Shown piece by piece: positions 16,368 to 23,066 of a stretch of 64,000 bases of DNA (the stretch's first letter is position 1; every line of letters starts with the position of its first letter). Source of the stretch: Emticicia sp. CRIBPO. Lineage in GTDB: Bacteria; Bacteroidota; Bacteroidia; Cytophagales; Spirosomataceae. The stretch covers positions 186,001 to 250,000 of the forward strand of contig NZ_JAAAKV010000005.1 in NCBI RefSeq assembly GCF_009905725.1. The letters are read 5' to 3'. The position numbers and the translations under genes were made by a program. The notes below the pieces were generated by a model that was given only the letters and a program-made list of their open reading frames with translations, was not told where the DNA came from and did no database searches.

Positions 16368-17084
16368 TCAGATATCAAAAGTGACGATGAGGGGTTTATG
16401 ATCACTGTATTTTGTCCAGTCGGCGTAAGTGCCTATCTCCACATTCCGTAGCTTTTCTATGAAATCAATGGAAGCGAAGCAGTAATCCAGGTGATAGGGT
16501 TTGTCTTCGTGGCGATACATAAACTGGGTCATATGGGCTTCTTTGCCTTGTATCTGGTCATGAAACAGGTGATAGGTACTGAATATTTTCCGGGCTTCGA
16601 GTTTTTCCACGACATTGGAATGGTTGCCGGTCCTGCGGGGCCTGTCCCAGATGGTATTGCTGTTGAAATCGCCCGCCAGGATCGTTTTGCTTTCTGAAAG
16701 CATGGTGTCATAATACTGGATGGCCTTCCAGACCTGGGTGACGTAGGCTCCGTCTTTGTCCTGAGGATTGTTGGCCCAGACAGCAAAAAGGGTAAAGTCA
16801 AAAGAGCCGCCCGTAACGGACAAGGGCAGAATGTATCTGAAATCCGGATTATGTGTTTCTGATAAGCGGAATTTATAGGGTCCGTAGGAAAACACCCCGA
16901 TGCCTTTGTGCGGATTGGTGCCGTACCAGAAAATATCGGACGGAACGGGCGTTTCTTTCCCGAATTTGAGTTTGTCGGGATGCTCACACTCCGGAACCAC
17001 CAGGATATCGGGCTGACAGGCGAGAATGACATCCGCTTTCTTGCGGAATGCCATGTTGCAGTTCCAGGCGATGATTTTTAACAT
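16368..17084 (-). CDS. Endonuclease/exonuclease/phosphatase family protein
   Basis: 238 residues with the EEP fold (DNase I, exonuclease III, phosphodiesterases). Metal and catalytic marks: IIAWNCNMAFRKK at the start (Asn), VVPECEH (the metal-binding Glu), LAGDFNSNTIWD (Asp/Asn pair), and the C-terminal TKYSDHKPLIVTF with the catalytic Asp-His. No signal peptide, so cytoplasmic. It starts 4 bases after the upstream gene of the unknown 200-residue family, implying a shared transcript with it and perhaps with HxlR. Substrate unknown. Confidence 0.88.
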   Translation of the reverse strand: MLKIIAWNCNMAFRKKADVILACQPDILVVPECEHPDKLKFGKETPVPSDIFWYGTNPHKGIGVFSYGPYKFRLSETHNPDFRYILPLSVTGGSFDFTLFAVWANNPQDKDGAYVTQVWKAIQYYDTMLSESKTILAGDFNSNTIWDRPRRTGNHSNVVEKLEARKIFSTYHLFHDQIQGKEAHMTQFMYRHEDKPYHLDYCFASIDFIEKLRNVEIGTYADWTKYSDHKPLIVTFDI

Positions 17085-17088
17085 ATGC

Positions 17089-17691
17089 TCAGTCGTCCTT
17101 TTCTTTGATTCCGGTTTCCAGTTTATTAATGATCCGCACGATCATGCTTTCCAGCTCTTCTGTGGCCGGACTTTCCTTGAGCATACCGTTTAGATGCTCT
17201 TTCCAGAGATTGTAAAAATCATCCTGATGATATCTCACTTTTCCGAAATTACCCTTTTTGTCCACGTAGAGATAGTAAGCCTCTTCAAGGCCCCAGTCAT
17301 AACGGTAATGCCCGATAGACTTATAATTGTTATTAAGAAAGTCTATTTTGCTTTTCTGAATTTCGTCGAATTCAGGCCTGTCATTTCCCCATGAAAACCT
17401 GATGTAGTCAATAATGCCCAGGGAGCGGCAGAGATAGTATTTTTCTTTTTCCTGAAGTTTTTCCAAGAGATAAGAAACGGGCTCAATATTTAAGACAAAC
17501 TCTTCGGAATCACCGGTGACGGATCCGGTTTCACGGTAAAACCAAGTCAGACTTAAAGGAATGGGGAAGTCAAAATAAGGAGCTATGGCTTTCAGTTCTT
17601 TTTCAGAAGCCTGACCTGAGCAGGTCAGATGATAATATTCATCTTTGATATTATTGTTGAATTGCTGAATTCTTTCTTTGATGGAAATCAT
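17089..17691 (-). CDS. Unknown protein, SMI1/KNR4-like pattern, copy A
   Basis: 200 residues from ATG at 17691 (MISIKERIQQF), chosen because its paralogue at 19189-19812 starts the same way (MKSVKERVRQF); the open frame runs further upstream over the HxlR gene. Seen: IPLSLTWFYRETGSVTGDSE, then WGNDRPEFDEI and GHYRYDWGLEEAYYLYVDKK, shared with the paralogue. The 'IP.SL.WFYRE.G..TG' segment recalls the core of SMI1/KNR4 (SUKH) proteins, which include toxin immunity proteins, but the match is weak. Lies between HxlR (17-base gap) and the EEP enzyme (4-base gap). Function not known. Confidence 0.75.
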   Translation of the reverse strand: MISIKERIQQFNNNIKDEYYHLTCSGQASEKELKAIAPYFDFPIPLSLTWFYRETGSVTGDSEEFVLNIEPVSYLLEKLQEKEKYYLCRSLGIIDYIRFSWGNDRPEFDEIQKSKIDFLNNNYKSIGHYRYDWGLEEAYYLYVDKKGNFGKVRYHQDDFYNLWKEHLNGMLKESPATEELESMIVRIINKLETGIKEKDD

Positions 17692-17708
17692 ATGCAGTTT
17701 TGTTAAAA

Positions 17709-18056
17709 TTATACTGATTCCAGGGCTTTCTTCTGCTTTATCTGTTTGTCGCCCCAGGCTTTCAGGTGACAAATGAACGGAATCAGTTCCATGCCGATTT
17801 CAGACAGGTTGTATTCTACTTTGGGAGGTACCTCATGATACACTTTGCGGACAATCAGTTCGTCGTTTTCCAGTTCTCTCAAGGTTTGGGTGAGCATTTT
17901 GGTTGTAATGTCCGGTAAAGTCCTTTTCAGTTCACCGTACCGCAACACAGCGTCGGTGTGCAGGTGCCATAAAATCCGTCCTTTGTATTTTCCTCCTATC
18001 CTCCGGAAGGCGTAATCTACGGAACATGCAGGGGCATCTTTATTTTTTTTTGCCAT
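17709..18056 (-). CDS. HxlR-family winged-helix regulator
   Basis: 115 residues. HxlR features: a conserved N-terminal Cys in CSVDYAFRRIGGKYKGRILW (redox- or electrophile-sensing in several relatives), helix-turn-helix LRYGELKRTLPDITTKMLTQ, wing VYHEVPPKVEYNL and a dimer helix. It is divergent from the NAD(P)H quinone oxidoreductase-like gene (120-base gap), a classic HxlR arrangement in which the regulator represses the oxidoreductase until a quinone or aldehyde modifies the Cys. An imperfect palindrome TACAAaaTTGTA lies between them. Confidence 0.9.
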   Translation of the reverse strand: MAKKNKDAPACSVDYAFRRIGGKYKGRILWHLHTDAVLRYGELKRTLPDITTKMLTQTLRELENDELIVRKVYHEVPPKVEYNLSEIGMELIPFICHLKAWGDKQIKQKKALESV

Positions 18057-18111
18057 AATTGAAAATTTAAATAGCTGATAATCAACAATAGATTATTTTT
18101 AGTAGGTAAGA

Positions 18112-18123
18112 TACAAAATTGTA
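18112..18123. promoter_or_regulatory. Candidate HxlR operator
   Basis: Inverted repeat TACAA-AA-TTGTA between the divergent HxlR and oxidoreductase genes, immediately upstream of the oxidoreductase -33 box. Position fits a repressor site; assignment is inference. Confidence 0.4.
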
Positions 18124-18128
18124 CATAC

Positions 18129-18159
18129 TTGCCATAAAGATATATATAAAATAGCTTTG
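18129..18159 (+). promoter_or_regulatory. Bacteroidota-type promoter of the oxidoreductase
   Basis: TTG at 18129-18131 and TAGCTTTG at 18152-18159, separated by 20 bases, match the -33/-7 pattern. The -7 box ends 17 bases before the ATG at 18177. Confidence 0.6.
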
Positions 18160-18176
18160 CATCAAAAAACGAGAAT

Positions 18177-19121
18177 ATGAAAGCATACATTTTGAATGAA
18201 GCGGGTGGCGTCGACCATCTTAATCTGACAGAAATTGAGAAGCCCGTAATTAAAGAAAACGAAGTGCTGGTGAGCGTAAAAACTATCGCCATTAATCCCG
18301 TGGATGTAAAGTCAAGGGCCAGTGAAGGCACTCTGTCTTGGCTTTTGGCCCAGAAAAGACCCGTGATCCTGGGCTGGGACATTGCCGGGGAAGTGGTGGA
18401 AACGGGTGCCGGAACGTCCGCTTTCAACGTTGGCGACAAAGTATTCGGTATGGTCAATTTCCCGGGGCAGGGCAATGCATATGCAGAATATGTGGCTGTG
18501 CCTGCAGATCAGCTGGCGTTGATACCTCAAAATATCTCTTTTGAAGAGGCCGCAGGAGCAACTTTGGCGGCCCTTACGGCTTTGCAGTCACTGAGAGCAG
18601 GTAAAGTTAAGAAAGGAGACAAGGTCCTGATCCACGGAGCTTCCGGCGGGGTAGGGCATTATGCCGTTCAGCTGGCGAAATGGCTGGGTGCTTATGTGGT
18701 CGGGACATCGTCTGAAGGAAACAAGGATTTTGTTCTGGAACTGGGGGCAGATGAGCACGTGGATTATGCGGCGGCCCGGTTTGAATCGGCCGGAGATGAC
18801 TTTGATTTTATCCTGGACAGCAAAGCAGGCGAAACCCTCAGCAGGTCTTTAAAGATCACGAAAAAAGGAGGCACTGTGGTTTCAATTCCCTCTTCTAATC
18901 TGCCGGAAGGCGACCGCAAAGCGGCGGAGGAACTTGGAATTCACCTGATTCCGGTCCTGGTTTCATCCAGCGGTGAAGATATGAATGTTCTGGCAGGATT
19001 GCTGACTTCCGGTAAGCTGAAAACACACATCCACCAGGTCTTTAAATTTGAAGAGCTGAGAGACGCTCACACAAGCCTGGAGCTTGGAAAAATAAGAGGG
19101 AAAATTGTTATCGGATTATGA
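18177..19121 (+). CDS. Zinc-independent NADP-dependent oxidoreductase (quinone reductase type, MDR family)
   Basis: 314 residues. N-terminal GroES-like domain (about 1-125, NPVDVKSRASEG and WDIAGEVVETG) and Rossmann domain with the NADP motif HGASGGVGHYAVQLAKWLGA at about 151-170. The zinc-binding cysteines of alcohol dehydrogenases are absent, so this is a zinc-free medium-chain reductase/quinone oxidoreductase relative. It is divergent from an HxlR regulator that probably controls it, suggesting a role against quinones or reactive aldehydes. Ends before a strong bidirectional terminator. Confidence 0.9.
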   Translation: MKAYILNEAGGVDHLNLTEIEKPVIKENEVLVSVKTIAINPVDVKSRASEGTLSWLLAQKRPVILGWDIAGEVVETGAGTSAFNVGDKVFGMVNFPGQGNAYAEYVAVPADQLALIPQNISFEEAAGATLAALTALQSLRAGKVKKGDKVLIHGASGGVGHYAVQLAKWLGAYVVGTSSEGNKDFVLELGADEHVDYAAARFESAGDDFDFILDSKAGETLSRSLKITKKGGTVVSIPSSNLPEGDRKAAEELGIHLIPVLVSSSGEDMNVLAGLLTSGKLKTHIHQVFKFEELRDAHTSLELGKIRGKIVIGL

Positions 19122-19131
19122 CTTTAAAACA

Positions 19132-19164
19132 AAACAGGCGGTTGACTCAACCGCCTGTTTTACT
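19132..19164. terminator. Bidirectional terminator between convergent genes
   Basis: A perfect 13-bp stem (19132-19144 with 19148-19160, 3-base loop) flanked by A's and T's between the oxidoreductase and the minus-strand unknown gene. Confidence 0.85.
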
Positions 19165-19188
19165 TAATATCTTTTGATAAAGACCTCA

Positions 19189-19812
19189 CTAATCAAGGTC
19201 GGGTAAAACCAGTTTATCCCTGTTTTTAGCACCCGTTTCCAGTTTGTTGAGAATCCTGATGAGCATGTGTTCCAGGTCTTCGGAAGCGGGACTGGCAACG
19301 AGCATGTCGTTCAGGAATTCTGTCCAGACATTTTCAAACTCTTTCTCATGGTACCGCACTTCACCGAATTTCCCCGCTTTATCAAAATAGAGGATGTTGG
19401 CTTCAGTAAGGCCGCAGCTGAAACGGTAATGCCCAAAACAGCGGTAGTTTTCGTTGAGGTAAGCGATCTTTTCAGGGTCAAAACTTTCAAACTCCGGCCG
19501 GTCATTCCCCCACAAAAAGCGAAGATAATCTACAAAACCCAGTGAGTCGCACTTAAACCATTTATTGGGCTCATTGAGTTTTTTGAGCAGATAGGGGATG
19601 TTTTCAATATTCATAACGAACTCGTTGGAATTGCCGGTGATTCCCCCTATTTCGCGATAAAACCATCTTAAACTGATGGGGATTTTTGTTTTATAATATC
19701 CCTGAATCTTACTGATCATAACCTCAGAGGCGGGCTTGTCGAAAGTCAGATGATAATATTTGTCTTTTATGTGCAGGTTAAATTGTCTTACCCTTTCTTT
19801 GACGGACTTCAT
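19189..19812 (-). CDS. Unknown protein, SMI1/KNR4-like pattern, copy B
   Basis: 207 residues, paralogue of the gene at 17089-17691. Shared blocks: IPISLRWFYREIGGITGNS, WGNDRPEFESF, AYLNENYRCFGHYRFS and GKFGEVRYHEKE, and a C-terminal LNKLETG. No signal peptide. The two copies flank the HxlR/oxidoreductase pair on the same strand. A third, broken copy is at 22836-22958. SMI1/KNR4 resemblance is weak, and function is unknown. Confidence 0.78.
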   Translation of the reverse strand: MKSVKERVRQFNLHIKDKYYHLTFDKPASEVMISKIQGYYKTKIPISLRWFYREIGGITGNSNEFVMNIENIPYLLKKLNEPNKWFKCDSLGFVDYLRFLWGNDRPEFESFDPEKIAYLNENYRCFGHYRFSCGLTEANILYFDKAGKFGEVRYHEKEFENVWTEFLNDMLVASPASEDLEHMLIRILNKLETGAKNRDKLVLPDLD

Positions 19813-19889
19813 ATAACGGCGAATTTTCTGAAAAACTAATTTGGATATAAAGTTAACGAATGTAGGTAAGAGAAAGTGAATGTTGGGGG

Positions 19890-20765
19890 TTATTTATCTC
19901 TCAGTTTTTCTATATCAAGTGAAACGGAGTAAAGGTTTTCGATGAAGCGGCCTTCTCCTTTAGTTTGTCTGGCAAAGTACAGCCGCTTTTCTCCGGTATG
20001 ATAAAAAGGGCAGAATTCGGCTGCGATGGTGTTAATGGGTTGGCCCAGGTTCAGGGGAGCAGACCAGGTATCTCCCTTTTTAAAACTGATATATAAATCA
20101 ACTTCTCCGTGTCCTTCAGGGCGGTCTGAGAAATAGATCAGGTAATCTCCTTCAGGAGAAATGAACGGGTTGGATTCCCTGTTCCCGGTATTTACAGGAA
20201 GGCCTAAATTTCTTGGTGCCTGGTACGCCCCGTTGATTTTCTCAGAAATATAGATGTCTGATTTGCCCAAACCATCCTGGTTTTCCTTCATGAAATAGAT
20301 TTCGCCTTTCCGGGTCATTGAGGCGTAGGATTCGGAGTCATCTGTGTTGATGTTGTGGCCTAAATGAAACGGTGCTGACCAGCCTTTTTTTGATTTTTCT
20401 ACGGCCCAGATGTCAAAACCTTTTCTGTCTGGACGTCCGGGTACCGGCCTGGTGGATTGAAACAAGACCAGTTTTCCATCGGGACTAAATACGGGGTCAA
20501 TGTCTTTCCATTTGCCATCTGCTGAAGAAAATGTGGCTACGACAGGAGGCTGCCATTGTCCTTTTACTTTGACAGATTCCATAACAATCAGGGTGTCTCT
20601 TTTACCTTTTGATTTTACCCAGAGGGCTGTTTTGGAATCTGGTGAAACGGTCAGTCCGAACGTCCCGCCGTCTGCTGTTTCCCCGGGGCTAAAAAGTGTG
20701 GGTTCACTTTGTGCCGCAGAAATAAAGGGGGTAAAAATAAAAAGTAAAGGAAATAGTTTTTTCAT
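19890..20765 (-). CDS. Secreted PD40/TolB-like beta-propeller protein
   Basis: 291 residues with a signal peptide (MKKLFPLLFIFTPFISAAQ). It contains repeated PD40 units: FGLTVSPDSKTALWVK, DPVFSPDGKLVLFQSTRP, ESNPFISPEGDYLIYFSDRP, and EFCPFYHTGEKRLYFA. PD40 propellers bind partners or occur in OmpA-linked Bacteroidota surface proteins. It begins 31 bases after the membrane protein of the ECF sigma operon on the same strand, so it may be its last gene. Its 3' end is duplicated in decayed form at 22968-23017. Confidence 0.82.
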   Translation of the reverse strand: MKKLFPLLFIFTPFISAAQSEPTLFSPGETADGGTFGLTVSPDSKTALWVKSKGKRDTLIVMESVKVKGQWQPPVVATFSSADGKWKDIDPVFSPDGKLVLFQSTRPVPGRPDRKGFDIWAVEKSKKGWSAPFHLGHNINTDDSESYASMTRKGEIYFMKENQDGLGKSDIYISEKINGAYQAPRNLGLPVNTGNRESNPFISPEGDYLIYFSDRPEGHGEVDLYISFKKGDTWSAPLNLGQPINTIAAEFCPFYHTGEKRLYFARQTKGEGRFIENLYSVSLDIEKLRDK

Positions 20766-20796
20766 GTTTTCCGGCGATTAAATCTTCAAACGTATA

Positions 20797-21405
20797 TCAT
20801 TTTAAAGTATTGTTCTGAAGTGAAGCTATGATATTGCTGATTTTTGCAGCTTCCTGGCGGGCCTCTTTTCTCTTGATGTAAAAAGTATGATAAACCGCCC
20901 AAAGAATATAGGTGATCCAGACCCATTTGACATAACTGATGTATTCCGGGGAAAGATTCCGGTGCAGCACTCCGATGACAGGCCGCAGGTACAAATAAAC
21001 CCCTGTACTTAATATGATCACGTAGATCAGCTGGCCTTCGGTCAGTAAAAACTGGTTGATCCTGTTGTACTTTTTAATTCTTTGAAGCACTTTGAGGGCT
21101 GTGTCGGTCAACCTGATTCTACGCAGCTGCATGTACACGAAAAGTCTTGTAGAAGTATAGTAAAAGGAACAGCCCAGCAAAATATAAAACCCGGCTTGTG
21201 AAGTTTCTATTTTTTGTGAAGATACCAGGTGGATGTAAATAATGGCGATAGTGGTAGCAGCAAAAATCAGGATTTGTTTCATTTGCTTTTTTCTGAGCGT
21301 GGCGGCAAGGGTTCCTGCTTTTGTAAGCAATTCATTTGCCGGACTTAGCCGTGAAGCCTGTTTTTGCTTCCATAGGTTTTTGTATTGATCCAATTCAGAG
21401 TTCAT
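20797..21405 (-). CDS. Membrane protein of the ECF sigma operon, possible anti-sigma
   Basis: 202 residues; the first 40 are soluble and basic (LDQYKNLWKQKQASRL), followed by four hydrophobic segments (about 43-60, 70-88, 115-135, 160-178). Its start overlaps the end of the ECF sigma gene by 11 bases, the normal place for an anti-sigma factor. No zinc ZAS motif (HxxxCxxC) is seen, so the role is inferred from position only. Confidence 0.75.
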   Translation of the reverse strand: MNSELDQYKNLWKQKQASRLSPANELLTKAGTLAATLRKKQMKQILIFAATTIAIIYIHLVSSQKIETSQAGFYILLGCSFYYTSTRLFVYMQLRRIRLTDTALKVLQRIKKYNRINQFLLTEGQLIYVIILSTGVYLYLRPVIGVLHRNLSPEYISYVKWVWITYILWAVYHTFYIKRKEARQEAAKISNIIASLQNNTLK

Positions 21406-21874
21406 TTTTTAAAGTTCTTTTGATCCTGTGTACTTTGACGCCAACGCTGTTTTCACTGATGCCCATTACATCTCCGATTTCTTTGTAAGACATGTCCTCA
21501 AGTACCATGGAGATGATGGCCCGTTCTGTTTCCTGGAGTTTTTGAATGGCCCTGTAAAGGTTTTCTATGGATTCTTCTTTATTCGCATTTTCATCTTCCT
21601 GGTATGGAATATCTTTATCTATATATTCAAAACTTATTTTCCCAGACCTGTTTTTCCGCAGATAGAGCAGGCAGTTGTTGACGGCGATGCGGTAAATCCA
21701 GGTGCTGACGGACGATTCGTTTCTGAACGAACGTATGTTTTCCCAGACTCTAATGAAACAATCCTGGGTCAGATCAGAAGCAAGTTCCGGATTCCTGGCA
21801 TATCCGTAGCAAAGCCGGAAGATTTTGTCCTGGTATTCGGAATATAGCTGTTCAAATATTTCCTGTTCCTTCAT
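21395..21874 (-). CDS. ECF RNA polymerase sigma factor
   Basis: 159 residues with region 2 (about 10-80: YQDKIFRLCYGYARNPELAS, DLTQDCFIRVWENI) and region 4 (about 105-155: LQETERAIISMVLEDMSYKE, IGDVMGISENSVGVKVHRI). It directs RNA polymerase to a specific promoter set in response to an envelope or environmental signal. Its start overlaps the alpha/beta-hydrolase-like gene by 4 bases and its end overlaps the membrane protein gene, so the three are translationally coupled. Confidence 0.92.
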   Translation of the reverse strand: MKEQEIFEQLYSEYQDKIFRLCYGYARNPELASDLTQDCFIRVWENIRSFRNESSVSTWIYRIAVNNCLLYLRKNRSGKISFEYIDKDIPYQEDENANKEESIENLYRAIQKLQETERAIISMVLEDMSYKEIGDVMGISENSVGVKVHRIKRTLKNEL

Positions 21875-22737
21875 TTATTCTGGTTTAAAAACTCGTCGAG
21901 GCGGGCTGTGAACCAAACGGGCTGGTCTATCGCAATAAAATCCTTGGCTTCTTCTGTCACGGCATGGGTAACATTGGGTGTATGCTTGTACATTTTCTGA
22001 AGCGTTGCCTCTGATGCTGAAAGGGGCATTTTTTTGTAGGTCCTCGCAAAATACCAGGTGGAAAAAGCCAGTACAGGTATTTTATTCTCTTTCAGTTCAG
22101 GCAACAGGTTATCACTTAATTGTTCGCAAAGCGTTCCGGCCAGTGTCTGACGGTCGGAATTATTTTGCCATTCAACAAATTTATCAATGTAAGTTGTATT
22201 TATGAAATTCATGCCTGAGGCCATTTGTTTCTGGTAGTTTGAGAAGTTAAGGGAGTCGGTTTCAAGGGTTGTTTTTACAATGCTCTTTTTAATGATCTCC
22301 AGCTTTTCTGCCGTCATGGCACTGTCGAGGACCATGCCCAGATTGGGATAAAAATCTGAAACGACCACCCTGCTGACAACTGAAGGGTTTTGCAGGGCGA
22401 CTTTCATGGCGATATAGGCTCCGTAGTTCTGTCCCACGAGCGAGATATTTTTAAGTTTGTTTTCTTTGATAAAGCCGTTTAGGGCAGAGATATACTGTTC
22501 AGTGAAAGGGGCTTCAACCGGCTTCATTGTATCGAAGCCCGCGAAATCTACAAGATAACAGGTGTAATTCTTACTATAATGCTGGCTTATCTGCTCCCAC
22601 ATATCAGACGAACACCCGATGTGTGGAAGAAAGATCATGGGTCTTCCGGACCCGGTTTTTTTAACCTGAATGGCTTTTTGAGCGTGGGCAGTTAATGAGA
22701 ATAAGATAGATACAGTAACGATTTTGAGAGCTTTCAT
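21871..22737 (-). CDS. Secreted alpha/beta-hydrolase-fold protein lacking the nucleophile Ser
   Basis: 288 residues, signal peptide about 1-20 (SILFSLTAHAQ). The fold is clear: HG-like loop FLPHIGCSSDMWEQIS, then LVDFAGFD and an elbow-like LVGQNYGAYIA. The elbow reads G-Q-N-Y-G, with Asn at about 104 where Ser is expected in G-x-S-x-G; the DNA (GGA CAG AAC TAC GGA) is unambiguous. It may therefore be a non-catalytic sensor or binding protein. It is the first gene of the ECF sigma operon, overlapping the sigma start by 4 bases, consistent with a role in signal reception. Confidence 0.83.
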   Translation of the reverse strand: MKALKIVTVSILFSLTAHAQKAIQVKKTGSGRPMIFLPHIGCSSDMWEQISQHYSKNYTCYLVDFAGFDTMKPVEAPFTEQYISALNGFIKENKLKNISLVGQNYGAYIAMKVALQNPSVVSRVVVSDFYPNLGMVLDSAMTAEKLEIIKKSIVKTTLETDSLNFSNYQKQMASGMNFINTTYIDKFVEWQNNSDRQTLAGTLCEQLSDNLLPELKENKIPVLAFSTWYFARTYKKMPLSASEATLQKMYKHTPNVTHAVTEEAKDFIAIDQPVWFTARLDEFLNQNK

Positions 22738-22835
22738 GAGCTGAAGTTTTAAGTTTTCTCTTTAGATACAGAAAAGGCTCAAATCTTACAGGAATTTTGT
22801 TTTTTTGTTAAGTGTGTGGAAACTTAGTATTCATT

Positions 22836-22958
22836 ACTTCACCGAATTTTCCGGTTTTATCAAAATAGAGGATGTTGGCCTCCGTCAGGTCGCAGCTGAA
22901 ACGGTAATGTCCGAAACAGCGTTAGTTTTCGTTTAGGTAAGCGACCTTATCAGGAGAA
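22836..22958 (-). pseudogene. Decayed third copy of the 200-residue family (fragment)
   Basis: About 120 bases closely resemble 19358-19480 inside copy B, and read VAYLNEN, stop, RCFGHYRFS and EANILYFDKTGKFGEV on the minus strand. The stop (TAA for TAC at the Tyr codon) breaks the frame, and both ends of the gene are missing. It adjoins a fragment of the PD40 gene end, in the same order as at 19.2-19.95 kb. Confidence 0.8.
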
Positions 22959-22967
22959 TGTAGCGGG

Positions 22968-23017
22968 TTATTAATCTTTTCTATATCAGGCGAAACGGAA
23001 TACAGGTTTTCGATGAA
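22968..23017 (-). pseudogene. Decayed copy of the 3' end of the PD40 gene
   Basis: On the minus strand this reads FIENLYSVSPDIEKI, matching the end of the PD40 protein at 19890 (FIENLYSVSLDIEKL). The segment is joined directly to the copy-B-like fragment; the intervening 400 bases present at the parental locus are gone. This is a scar of a tandem duplication with later deletion. Confidence 0.75.
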
Positions 23018-23066
23018 TACACACTCACTTTTTTAGGTACAGAAAGCCATAAAATATTGCTTTTTA

